This document shows, piece by piece, positions 35,802 to 43,990 of a stretch of 64,000 nucleotides of DNA. The stretch is from JAJFFW01 sp038534195 (lineage in GTDB: Bacteria; Pseudomonadota; Alphaproteobacteria; Caulobacterales; Parvularculaceae). The DNA is taken from assembly GCA_038534195.1 (NCBI GenBank), contig JBCAXE010000017.1, positions 5,452-69,451 of the forward strand, written 5' to 3'. Position 1 is the stretch's first letter. Each line of letters begins with the position of its first letter. Below the pieces are notes generated by a model. That model had not been told where the DNA came from, searched no databases, and worked only from the letters and a program-made list of their open reading frames with translations. The position numbers and the translations under genes are program-made.

Positions 35802-35817
35802 TTAATGACGCCTTAAC
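35802..35817. promoter_or_regulatory. CtrA-type box between amiC and rne
   Basis: TTAA-TGACGCC-TTAAC matches the CtrA consensus TTAA-N7-TTAAC exactly. It is 78 nt from the amidase start on the minus strand and ~480 nt before rne. A TGC-TATGAA sequence resembling an extended -10 follows on the plus strand at 35831-35839, so the box could act in either direction. CtrA itself is not encoded in this window. Confidence 0.6.
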
Positions 35818-35972
35818 ATCTTTCTTACTTTGCTATGAAATAGTGAGTCGTCGTGAGGGAATGCTTTTCTTTTTCCCCGCCGTCAGGCATTGTGGCGGCG
35901 AGTCGTGTCCTCTGTCTTGAATATCACGTGCGAGGAAACACTTGGAAGTTTTATCTAATCCGCCAGGATCAA

Positions 35973-35998
35973 GGTAATCGGGCGGATTACCCGTTTTT
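35973..35998 (+). terminator. Terminator-like hairpin with a competing stem in the rne leader
   Basis: GGTAATC (35973-35979) pairs perfectly with GATTACC (35985-35991) across the loop GGGCG and is followed by CGTTTTT. Its 3' arm is shared with a longer 9-bp stem, TAATCCGCC (35956-35964) with GGCGGATTA (35981-35989). The two stems cannot form together, the arrangement of an attenuator; alternatively this is the terminator of a small RNA from the 35.8-kb promoter region. Confidence 0.5.
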
Positions 35999-36299
35999 CG
36001 GAGATGATTGCGATGGTCGCAATCAATTCGGGAACATTGCCGGCGGCTCCCCAGCCGGCGCGCGCGACGCCAGCAAGGGCTGGAAGATGCGCTCGGAGCC
36101 ATCAACGGCGCTTAAAGCGCCATCTTTTAACCGCAGGCCCGTCCCCGGATCTGCAAAAGAAACACGCCGATGACGCACCACAGACGGATACATTATGACC
36201 GCGGCTCCTCCCGAGCCGGTCGCCGTCCTTTGTTGACGCGTCGGCTTCAAAAGATAAGCAGCGCCGGACAGCCTCCGGGACGCTGCGGAGCACTCAACA

Positions 36300-39074
36300 A
36301 TGTCGAAAAAGATGCTGATCGACGCAGCGCACGCCGAAGAGGTGCGCGTATGCGTCTTGGAAAACCGGAAAGTCGAAGACTTCGACTTCGAGTCGTCGTC
36401 ACGCAAGCCGCTTAGAGGCAATATTTATCTGGCGCGGGTCACGCGCGTCGAACCATCGCTGCAAGCGGCGTTCGTCGAATATGGCGGCAACCGCCACGGC
36501 TTTCTCGCCTTCAACGAAATCCACCCGGATTATTATCAGATTCCGGTCTCAGACCGCGAAGCGCTGCAAGCGGCGGACGCGGAAGAAGCCGCCCTCGCCG
36601 CTGAACTCGATCTCGTTCAACGCGGCGACGAAGAGGACGACGACGAGGACAGACACGCTTACGCCCACGATGATTCCGACGATGACGGGGCTGTTGAAGA
36701 GGTCTCCGCCGATGAGGAAACCGACGAACCGGATGCGGACGACGTGCGCGCCGAAGCACAATCAATAGACGACACGGAAATCGGCGACGATGACAGCCGC
36801 GACGAAGAAGAGGAAGAAGAAAACGCGGACGACGACGAACGCGTCGCCGATGATAACGCTGAGGAAGACTCTGGCGATAATGTTGATCCGTCAGCGGAAG
36901 ACGCCTCTGATGATGAGGCGGCGAGCGAAAATGACGCTCCAGAGGCCGAACTTGTCGCAGCGGCCGATGACGGCGGCGATCAGCCCATTCCATTCGTAAC
37001 GCCTATCTTTCCATTCGTCGCAGCGTCAGCGGACGAGGAAACGCCGGACACGGACGCTGATGACGCCAACGCCGACAAAGAGGAAGAGACGCCGGCCGTT
37101 GATCCAAGGACCACCAAACGTGTTGAACTTTTGGAACGCTACAAGGAAGCCAAACGCAAACGCGCGCGCTTGTTGCGGAACTATAAAATTCAGGAAGTCA
37201 TCAAGCGCCGCCAGATCCTGTTGATCCAGGTCGTCAAAGAAGAGCGCGGCAATAAAGGCGCGGCGCTGACGACCTATATGTCGCTCGCCGGACGCTATTG
37301 CGTTCTGATGCCGAATACGGCGCGCGGCGGCGGCATTTCGCGCAAAATCCCGAACGCGTCGGACCGCAAACGCCTGCGCCGCGTCGTGGACAGCCTCGAC
37401 GTGCCCCAAGGCATGGGGCTTATTATCCGCACCGCCGGGGCCAAGCGCACAAAGACCGAAATCAAACGCGATTACGACTATTTGATCCGTCTGTGGGAGA
37501 ATATCCGGTCGCTGACGCTGGAATCGATCGCGCCGTGCCTGATCTATGAGGAAGCGAGCCTCATCAAGCGCGCGATCCGCGATCTCTACGACAAGGATAT
37601 TTCAAAAGTCCTTGTGGAGGGCGAGGAAGGCTATCGCGAGGCCAAAGACTTCATGAAAATGCTCATGCCGTCTCACGCCAAGAATGTGCAGCCGTATAAA
37701 GATAAACTGCCGCTATTTGTAAAACATGACGTGGAGAAACAACTCGACGCCATGTACCAGCCGAGTGTACGGCTGAAATCCGGCGGCTATCTCGTCATCA
37801 ATCAGACCGAGGCGCTGATCGCGGTCGATGTCAACTCCGGCAAGGCGACGCGCGAGCGCAATATTGAATTAACAGCGCTGAAAACAAACCTTGAAGCGGC
37901 GGTTGAGACCGCCCGTCAATGTCGCCTGCGCGACCTCGCGGGTCTCATCGTCATCGACTTCATCGATATGGAGGAGAACAAGAACAATCGCGCCGTTGAA
38001 AAGAAACTGAAAGAAGCGCTCAAACATGATCGCGCGCGCATTCAGGTCGGGCGCATTTCCGGTTTCGGCTTGCTGGAGATGTCGCGGCAGCGGCGCCGCT
38101 CCGGCATTGTGGACGGCACCACTCACGCTTGCCCCACCTGTAACGGCGCCGGTGCGGTGCGTTCGAACGAAATGGCGGCGCTCCGGATTTTACGCGCAGT
38201 GGAAAGCGAAGCGATTTCACGCCGCGCCGCGATTGTCTCGGTCAAGGCGTCGCTGGATGTGACGCTCTATGTGCTGAACTACAAACGCGCCTGGCTGAAA
38301 CGCATTGAGGACGACTACGCGGTTTCCATCGAAGTGATCGCCGACCAGAGCAAAGCCGGCGACCAATACGACATCGAAAAGCGCGGCGAGCCGAAACCGC
38401 GTCCGGTCGAGACCAGCGTTGTGCGTGCGGACTTGTCTGACGCGATGGCGGACGAAGACGAGGACGCGACCAGCGAAGCCGCCGCCGATGAGAGCGAAGA
38501 TGAAAAACCGGCGCGCCGCAAACGCAGACGCCGGCGCAAGAAACGCCAGGATGACGACGGCGCGGAAGCGCAACGCGGCGACGACGCGGTAGACGAAGAC
38601 GACGCGCCCGTTGAGGACAGCGAGCGCGAAGAAGAAGCGCGCGCAAGCGATGACGAAGATAGCGGCGAACGTAAGAAGCGGCGCCGGCGCGGACGGCGCG
38701 GCGGCCGCCGCAAGAACAAGCGGACGGCCGAAGACGCAAATGGAGAAGCGTCACCTGACGCCGGTGACGGCGAAGAAGCCGCCGCCTCCGAAACGAATGC
38801 CGACGAAGCCGCAGCGGACGCAGGTGCTTTCGACGAAGCGCCGGCGGCGAGCCCCTCTTCCGCTGACGATACAATCGATCAACCAACCGCTGACGAACCG
38901 GTCTCGGATGAAGAGGCAAGCGCCGAGCCTGAAGCGGAAACGGTCGAAGATGCAGAGTCCGGTGTGGCGCCAATTGTTGCGGACGCGCCGCCCACCGCGG
39001 ACGAAATCGCGGAAAGGGTTAAAAAACGTAAATCATCCAAGAAAGGATGGTGGTCGCGGGCCCTCGGCGGTTAA
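36300..39074 (+). CDS. rne: Ribonuclease E
   Basis: 924 aa endoribonuclease of the RNA degradosome. The S1 RNA-binding domain begins at residue ~36 (LRGNIYLARVTRVEPSLQAAF ... VEYGGNRHGFL) and is interrupted by an acidic, low-complexity insertion (~90-270) before continuing with KRRQILLIQVVKEERGNKGA. The catalytic DNase I-like domain contains LIAVDVNSGKAT and LIVIDFIDMEENKN with the metal-binding aspartates; the Zn-link is CPTC (THACPTCNGAG). The C-terminal part is disordered with alternating Arg-rich and acidic blocks (RKKRRRRGRRGGRRKNKR), expected to bind RNA and degradosome partners, and ends with KKGWWSRALGG. The acidic S1 insertion is a known alphaproteobacterial feature. Confidence 0.96.
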   Translation: MSKKMLIDAAHAEEVRVCVLENRKVEDFDFESSSRKPLRGNIYLARVTRVEPSLQAAFVEYGGNRHGFLAFNEIHPDYYQIPVSDREALQAADAEEAALAAELDLVQRGDEEDDDEDRHAYAHDDSDDDGAVEEVSADEETDEPDADDVRAEAQSIDDTEIGDDDSRDEEEEEENADDDERVADDNAEEDSGDNVDPSAEDASDDEAASENDAPEAELVAAADDGGDQPIPFVTPIFPFVAASADEETPDTDADDANADKEEETPAVDPRTTKRVELLERYKEAKRKRARLLRNYKIQEVIKRRQILLIQVVKEERGNKGAALTTYMSLAGRYCVLMPNTARGGGISRKIPNASDRKRLRRVVDSLDVPQGMGLIIRTAGAKRTKTEIKRDYDYLIRLWENIRSLTLESIAPCLIYEEASLIKRAIRDLYDKDISKVLVEGEEGYREAKDFMKMLMPSHAKNVQPYKDKLPLFVKHDVEKQLDAMYQPSVRLKSGGYLVINQTEALIAVDVNSGKATRERNIELTALKTNLEAAVETARQCRLRDLAGLIVIDFIDMEENKNNRAVEKKLKEALKHDRARIQVGRISGFGLLEMSRQRRRSGIVDGTTHACPTCNGAGAVRSNEMAALRILRAVESEAISRRAAIVSVKASLDVTLYVLNYKRAWLKRIEDDYAVSIEVIADQSKAGDQYDIEKRGEPKPRPVETSVVRADLSDAMADEDEDATSEAAADESEDEKPARRKRRRRRKKRQDDDGAEAQRGDDAVDEDDAPVEDSEREEEARASDDEDSGERKKRRRRGRRGGRRKNKRTAEDANGEASPDAGDGEEAAASETNADEAAADAGAFDEAPAASPSSADDTIDQPTADEPVSDEEASAEPEAETVEDAESGVAPIVADAPPTADEIAERVKKRKSSKKGWWSRALGG

Positions 39075-39091
39075 CGATTGCGGCGACCGGC

Positions 39092-39109
39092 GGGCGAAAC
39101 GCCCTTATT
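39092..39109 (+). terminator. Weak terminator-like hairpin after rne
   Basis: GGGCG-AAA-CGCCC followed by TTATT, 18 nt past the rne stop. Short stem, so tentative. Confidence 0.35.
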
Positions 39110-39214
39110 CGACGCCGCGCCGGTCACAATTACGGCGCCGCGCTATGCTAGGGTTGGTTTGTTAACCCCGGCGGCGTTTATGGTCCGCTCAGCAGTACTG
39201 GAGTTGGTTTCTGG

Positions 39215-40654
39215 ATGCGTATGGCCTTTTCAACAGCCTTAAAAGTGTTGCGGCTGACGGCAGCGACGCTTGTTCTGTTTTCCGCCACCATCGGATCGGC
39301 GTCGGCGCAGCAATTATTGCGCGACACTGAAATCGAACAGTGGATTGACGACTACTCATTACCGATCTTCCGCGCCGCGGGCTTGCCGGCCGAACAGGTC
39401 AACATCCTCCTGATCGGAGATCCGACGCCAAACGCCTTCGCGGGCGGTCTCAATATGGGGATCCATACCGGGCTGATCACCACCGCCGACACGCCGAACC
39501 AGGTGGTGGGCGTGATCGCCCATGAAGCGGGCCACATCGCTGGCGGCCACACGGCGCGTTCCGATGAGGCGCTCGCCAACGCGACGCGGCCGATGCTGCT
39601 CAGCCTCGTGCTCGCCGCCGGCGCCATCGCCGCGGGCGCGCCCGACGCCGGCCTCGCCGTTTTGGGGCTCGGTCAGACGATCGGCGTCGCCAATGCGCTT
39701 AAATATAGCCGTGGGCAAGAATCCTCCGCCGACCAGGCCGCCATCACCTATCTTGATCGCGTCGGTCATTCGAGCCGGGGCCTCATCGAATTTTTCGGCA
39801 AACTGCGAAACCTTCAGGTGATCACCGCGCGCCAGGCGAACCCCTATCTGCAGACGCACCCGCTCGCAAACAACCGGATGAGCGCGTTAACACGGCGCGC
39901 TCAAGAGTCGGAGCATTATCTGAAAACCGATACGCCGGAAGAAATCAAACGTATGCGGATGATCCAGGCGAAAATCAAAGGCTTCCTCCAGGAGGCGCAT
40001 TTCACCATGCGCGAATATCCGCTTTCAGATAGTTCAGACCCAGCGCGATACGCGCGCGCCGTCGCCTATTACCGGTCGGCGCAAATCGAAAAAGGACTGG
40101 AAGAAATCGACACGCTGATCGCAAAAGATCCGGACAACCCCTATTTCTTCGAGTTGAAAGGCCAGATGCTTTTTGAGTATGGCCGGGTTCAGGAATCGAT
40201 CGAGCCCCATCGCCGGTCCACAGAACTCGCGCCCACCAAAGCGCTCCTCAAGATCAATCTCGGCCGCGCCCTCCTGGCGACGGAAGATACCGACAATTAT
40301 GATGCGGCTATCAAAGTGTTCAAATCCGCCTTGCAGCTTGAGCCCGATAATTCCTTCGGCTGGTATGAGCTCGCGCGCGCCCATGGCGGTCTTGACCAGA
40401 TCGGGCTCGCACACCTCGCGTCGGCGGAGTCGCGCTATCATGTAGGCGACAAGGGCCAGGCCAATCAGTTCGCACGGCGCGCCCTCGCCGCCCTGGACCG
40501 CGGCACGCCGGAATATCGCAAAGCCGCTGATATTATCGTCGCCACGCAGGGCGATCTGCCGAAAAGCGCTCAAAACAACGACGAACGCCAGGGTCCGTCC
40601 CCGGAAGAAGAGAAAAGACGCCCGGGCGACGTGCCCGACCCTCTTTTCAAATAA
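39215..40654 (+). CDS. M48 family metalloprotease with TPR repeats (BepA/YfgC-like)
   Basis: 479 aa. A signal peptide (LTAATLVLFSATIGSASAQQ) leads into an M48 peptidase domain with the zinc motif HEAGH (VIAHEAGHIAGGH, about residues 108-112) and the downstream glutamate in ESSADQAAITYLD. The second half is a TPR array (KGFLQEAHF onward, YRSAQIEKGLEEIDTLI, LFEYGRVQESIEPHRR). The E. coli relative BepA assembles or degrades outer-membrane beta-barrels such as LptD. The end is charged and Pro-rich. It is followed 45 nt later by the DsbA-like gene, and both may serve envelope quality control. Confidence 0.9.
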   Translation: MRMAFSTALKVLRLTAATLVLFSATIGSASAQQLLRDTEIEQWIDDYSLPIFRAAGLPAEQVNILLIGDPTPNAFAGGLNMGIHTGLITTADTPNQVVGVIAHEAGHIAGGHTARSDEALANATRPMLLSLVLAAGAIAAGAPDAGLAVLGLGQTIGVANALKYSRGQESSADQAAITYLDRVGHSSRGLIEFFGKLRNLQVITARQANPYLQTHPLANNRMSALTRRAQESEHYLKTDTPEEIKRMRMIQAKIKGFLQEAHFTMREYPLSDSSDPARYARAVAYYRSAQIEKGLEEIDTLIAKDPDNPYFFELKGQMLFEYGRVQESIEPHRRSTELAPTKALLKINLGRALLATEDTDNYDAAIKVFKSALQLEPDNSFGWYELARAHGGLDQIGLAHLASAESRYHVGDKGQANQFARRALAALDRGTPEYRKAADIIVATQGDLPKSAQNNDERQGPSPEEEKRRPGDVPDPLFK

Positions 40655-40699
40655 CCCTGAGCCTATAAAACCCTCATCAGTAAATTTGGGGATCGACCA

Positions 40700-41509
40700 A
40701 TGAACACCAGAATTGCAATCGGACTCGCGCTCATGGGCGCGGTAATCCTCGGCGCTGTGATCAGCGGCTTCGGCGTCGCGCAACAACCTGCGCCGCAAGC
40801 TGAAGCCCGCGCTGACAACGCCCGCTTCGACGATGCGCAGGCTGAGGAAATCGAGAACATTGTTCGCGACTATCTGCTCGACAATCCGGAAATCATCATC
40901 GAATCGATCTCCCTCTATCAGGATCGCGAGCGCGAACGCGCGGTCGCGCAATTGGAAGGCGGCGCGCGTAAAAACCTGAAAGCGCTGATCAACGGCGATG
41001 GCGGCTACACCGTCGGCGCGGCGCCGGAAAAAGCTAAGGTCGCCGTCATTGAGTTTTTCGATTACCATTGCGGCTACTGCAAACGAGCCACAGGCCTCGT
41101 ACAGGATCTTACGCGGAATGATCCGGACGTCAAAGTCGTGTTCCGCGAGCTGCCGCTCCTTAGGGAAGAATCACTGATCGCTGCGGAATACGCCCTCGCC
41201 GCCCGCGCGCAAAATAAGTATACGGACCTTCATTTTGCGTTGATGAACGCGCAAGGCACGCTCACCGAAGACCGCGTCAAGCAGATCGCCAAAAAGGCCG
41301 GCCTTAAAGTCAACGAACTTGAAAAAGCGGTGAAAGACCCGTCAGTGAAAGCGGCTGTGCAGGAATCGCTCGCTTTCGCCCGCGACATGGGCGCCGACGG
41401 CACGCCCACTTTCATCGTGGCGTCGCTCAATAGCGATTTCATTAAGGTGATGCCGGGCTTCAGCAAAGAAGGTCTTCTCGCCGCCATCGAGGAAGCGAAG
41501 AAGCAGTAG
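40700..41509 (+). CDS. DsbA family thiol:disulfide protein
   Basis: 269 aa exported protein. Hydrophobic N-terminus (IAIGLALMGAVILGAVISGF) acts as signal or anchor, an N-terminal helical segment (NIVRDYLLDNPEIIIESISL, the Scs-like dimer region) precedes the thioredoxin fold with CGYC (DYHCGYCKRA) and the cis-Pro loop DGTPTFIV. This layout matches the Com1/ScsC-like DsbA group of alphaproteobacteria, acting on disulphides in the periplasm. It lies 45 nt after the M48 protease and converges on the FadL gene. Confidence 0.9.
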   Translation: MNTRIAIGLALMGAVILGAVISGFGVAQQPAPQAEARADNARFDDAQAEEIENIVRDYLLDNPEIIIESISLYQDRERERAVAQLEGGARKNLKALINGDGGYTVGAAPEKAKVAVIEFFDYHCGYCKRATGLVQDLTRNDPDVKVVFRELPLLREESLIAAEYALAARAQNKYTDLHFALMNAQGTLTEDRVKQIAKKAGLKVNELEKAVKDPSVKAAVQESLAFARDMGADGTPTFIVASLNSDFIKVMPGFSKEGLLAAIEEAKKQ

Positions 41510-41520
41510 CCTGCCCCGCC

Positions 41521-42855
41521 CTAAAGCGTGACGTCGAGCCCCACTGACAAGATGACAGCGCTCGACTGGAAGTCTGTTGAGAAAGCGCCGCGGAACTGAT
41601 TTTCCGGCAGACCGCCCGTAAAGGCGATGGGCCGGTCGTCAAGCCTGATATAGGCCGCGCTCGTATGGAGCGTGAAAGTATCGGAGAGTTTTCGGGAATA
41701 GCCCGCCGTCAGCCACAAGCGATCCGAATCCGGAATACGCGGCGACGCGAAAAAATCATTGACCGGCGTTTCTTCGAACATCACCCCGGCGCGAAATGAA
41801 TCGCGCGGCGTCGCACGCCAATCCACGCCGCCGGAAAACGCCCATGTGTCGCGCCAATCCTGGGTCAGCACTTCGTTGGGTTGCACCGGATTTTCAAAAT
41901 CAATGGTGACCGTTTCAAAAGAGCTCCAGCGCGTAAAAACGGTCGACGCCAGTAGGGTGAGCTCAGGCGTCATCTCGATCTGCGCACCGAGTTGAAACGA
42001 AGCCGGCGTTACAATCTCGGTCTGGAATGGGGAGTCCTGCAGTGTGCCGGCGACCGCGGCGACAGTCTGGGCGGCGACCGACCCGTCATTATCGAACGTT
42101 CCCTCGCCTTCAAAGTCATGGGTGATCTTGGACGTAAAACTGAAACCCACATCGAGGCGGTCGGAGACCGCCACTTGCGCGCCGGCGACGAAGCCGACAG
42201 CCATGTCATCGCCCTCAACGCGGAAGGTGGAATCATCGGTTCCCGGCGTAAACCCGACGGCGCCGAGCGCCGCCGCGATCCCCGCCGCGTCGTTCGCCCC
42301 GCTCGCCAAAAAATCGAGGCGCTGGATGCGCGGCCCCGCGGCGAGCGATATCCGTTCATTGAGCTTGAGGCCGAGCACCGGCGTCACCGACAGGGTCGTC
42401 AATTCAGTCTCAAGCGCGTGGTAACGGGGAATAGAGGTCTCGCCGTAAGATGTGGCGAGCCCGAACGGCGCATTGACGCTCAACCCCACAAAGAGACGGT
42501 CATTAAGAGGCGCCGCCATGCTTAAAGAAGGAATGAACGCGTCCTCCGTGACGCCGTTGCCAGCGGCCTCGCCCCCCACCGGGAACGCCCCGAGGAGCTG
42601 CCCGGACGAATTTTCAAAACCAGAATCAACAATCAACCCGATAGCCGAGGCTGAAATGGCGAGCCCGTCAACGCCCACGATCGCAGCGGGGTTAAAGGTC
42701 GAGAACCCCGGCGCGCCCCTCTCCGCCTGCGCGCCCGCCAAAGCCCCGCCAATCGCCTTCGCCGCCTGCGCCTCAAGCGCAAAACCGCTGGCATAGGCGG
42801 GAGAAAGGCCGGAAAGAACAACACAGGGGGCGAGAACGCTTGGACGCAACTTCAC
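41521..42855 (-). CDS. Outer-membrane transporter, FadL/OmpP1/TodX family
   Basis: About 444 aa from a GTG at 42855, preferred because GGG precedes it by 8 nt and it gives a neat signal peptide, KLRPSVLAPCVVLSGLSPAYA, cut before SGFALEAQ. An ATG at 42891 would add 12 residues. The mature N-terminus SGFALEAQAAKAIGGALAGA with FNPAAI is the FadL signature, followed by beta-strand-rich barrel sequence ending in SAVILSVGLDVTL. Takes up long-chain fatty acids or other hydrophobic compounds by lateral diffusion. It may connect with the neighbouring lipid-signal candidates, but that is only proximity. Confidence 0.87.
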   Translation of the reverse strand: MKLRPSVLAPCVVLSGLSPAYASGFALEAQAAKAIGGALAGAQAERGAPGFSTFNPAAIVGVDGLAISASAIGLIVDSGFENSSGQLLGAFPVGGEAAGNGVTEDAFIPSLSMAAPLNDRLFVGLSVNAPFGLATSYGETSIPRYHALETELTTLSVTPVLGLKLNERISLAAGPRIQRLDFLASGANDAAGIAAALGAVGFTPGTDDSTFRVEGDDMAVGFVAGAQVAVSDRLDVGFSFTSKITHDFEGEGTFDNDGSVAAQTVAAVAGTLQDSPFQTEIVTPASFQLGAQIEMTPELTLLASTVFTRWSSFETVTIDFENPVQPNEVLTQDWRDTWAFSGGVDWRATPRDSFRAGVMFEETPVNDFFASPRIPDSDRLWLTAGYSRKLSDTFTLHTSAAYIRLDDRPIAFTGGLPENQFRGAFSTDFQSSAVILSVGLDVTL

Positions 42856-43075
42856 TAGGAAGACCCTTTCAAAAAACGGACGATGTCGCATCTTCTGACA
42901 CCGCAAGATGATCTCGAATTTATCGCGTCTCAAATAAAGAAATTCAAAACACAATTGATGGACTTGGAACGTTGGCGATAATCGCCCACCGCCGGACTGC
43001 GATCGATAGGCATGCATTCAATGCGCCATCGAAGCGACGACGGCGCCGCATGATAAAAGAAAATCGAAAAGGCCC

Positions 43076-43888
43076 CTACGCCGCCTGCTGCACCATTCGT
43101 TGCTCAAGCACTAGCTGAATTCGTTTGAGATTTTCCTTGTTCTTCGCTTCCGCCGGATGAAACCCAGGCCGAAAGAATGCGAAGTATGGAAGGATCAGCG
43201 CACGGATAAATCCCGGCTGCCCGAACAAGAAATTTAATACTGACAGAACACCTTTGCGATCGCCGACATTTCTATCAGCGCGCAACAACGATCCGAAATT
43301 CCGGTTGATCAATTTCACGAACTCGAATGTAGCGATCAGCATCGTTGAACATCGGTAGAAATATCCAGAACGCACCTCTTGCAGGACGTCGAATGACACG
43401 CTGCTATGCTCCACTTCTTCGAGCGCGTGCCATTCCCAAATATCGCGAAAGCCCGGATCGGCGTCCGCAAGTAATTCCGGTCGCGACAAGACTGCTTCCG
43501 CAAGGATTGACGTGAAATGCTCCATACAAGCAGTGATCGCCAAATTACGCTTACGGCCAAATGAATTCTCAAACCAGTCCAGCGTATTCTTCTGCGCTTT
43601 TTCCAGACCGTCTACATCGTAGCCGAGCGATCTCAACTGGTCGTTATAATTCTGATGCTCGCGCGTGTGGATTGCTTCTTGCGTTTTGAAGCCGGCAATA
43701 TCGTCGATAAGCGATTGGCTATCAATGTTCGATCTAAAAGCCATCACGGAACGAATGATATACCGCTCAGCATGTGGCAAACACACCGACAAGGAGTTAA
43801 AGAAGGCCGTCGCAATCTTGTCGCCGCCACACCAGAAGCGCGGCGCGTTGCTCAAATCGAAATGTATGTCTCGTTTAACGATCGCCAC
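43076..43888 (-). CDS. Predicted metal-dependent hydrolase family (PF10118-like), ferritin-like metal site
   Basis: 270 aa, cytoplasmic, with a GTG start (GTG GCG ATC GTT AAA). The motifs KTQEAIHTREHQ (E-x-x-H), CMEHFTS and WEWHALEEVEHSSVSFD (E-x-x-H) look like a four-helix-bundle di-metal centre. The reaction of this family has not been established as far as I know; 'hydrolase' is a database guess. It lies ~100 nt downstream of the methyltransferase on the same strand, with A/T-rich DNA between, so may or may not be in that operon. Confidence 0.7.
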   Translation of the reverse strand: MAIVKRDIHFDLSNAPRFWCGGDKIATAFFNSLSVCLPHAERYIIRSVMAFRSNIDSQSLIDDIAGFKTQEAIHTREHQNYNDQLRSLGYDVDGLEKAQKNTLDWFENSFGRKRNLAITACMEHFTSILAEAVLSRPELLADADPGFRDIWEWHALEEVEHSSVSFDVLQEVRSGYFYRCSTMLIATFEFVKLINRNFGSLLRADRNVGDRKGVLSVLNFLFGQPGFIRALILPYFAFFRPGFHPAEAKNKENLKRIQLVLEQRMVQQAA

Positions 43889-43990
43889 CGTGAAGCACCC
43901 AATTAGCCCATATTAATATATTATTTACCAAATTCCCGGCGCGGAAGATAGGCGGTCCGGCGCGACAATCCGTTACGTCGTTCCAGGCGT

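Larger units (their letters stand above)
35725..36299 (+). ncRNA. Long structured leader region of rne (5' UTR), possibly including a small RNA
   Basis: 575 nt without a convincing gene between the amidase and rne. It holds a CtrA-type box near the amidase end, then a run of hairpins on the plus strand: alternative overlapping stems at 35956-35998, a 9-bp stem with a 3-nt loop at 36005-36025 (TGATTGCGA / TCGCAATCA), a GCCGGC pair near 36039-36060, and GGCGCT-TAA-AGCGCC at 36107-36121 followed by ATCTTTT. GGAG lies 9 nt before the rne ATG. RNase E is known in E. coli to control its own mRNA through the 5' UTR; that this leader does the same is inference. Confidence 0.5.

Noticed and set aside
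38242..38973. Arg/Leu-rich minus-strand frame opposite the rne tail
   Set aside because: Result of repetitive acidic codons on the other strand; no independent support.
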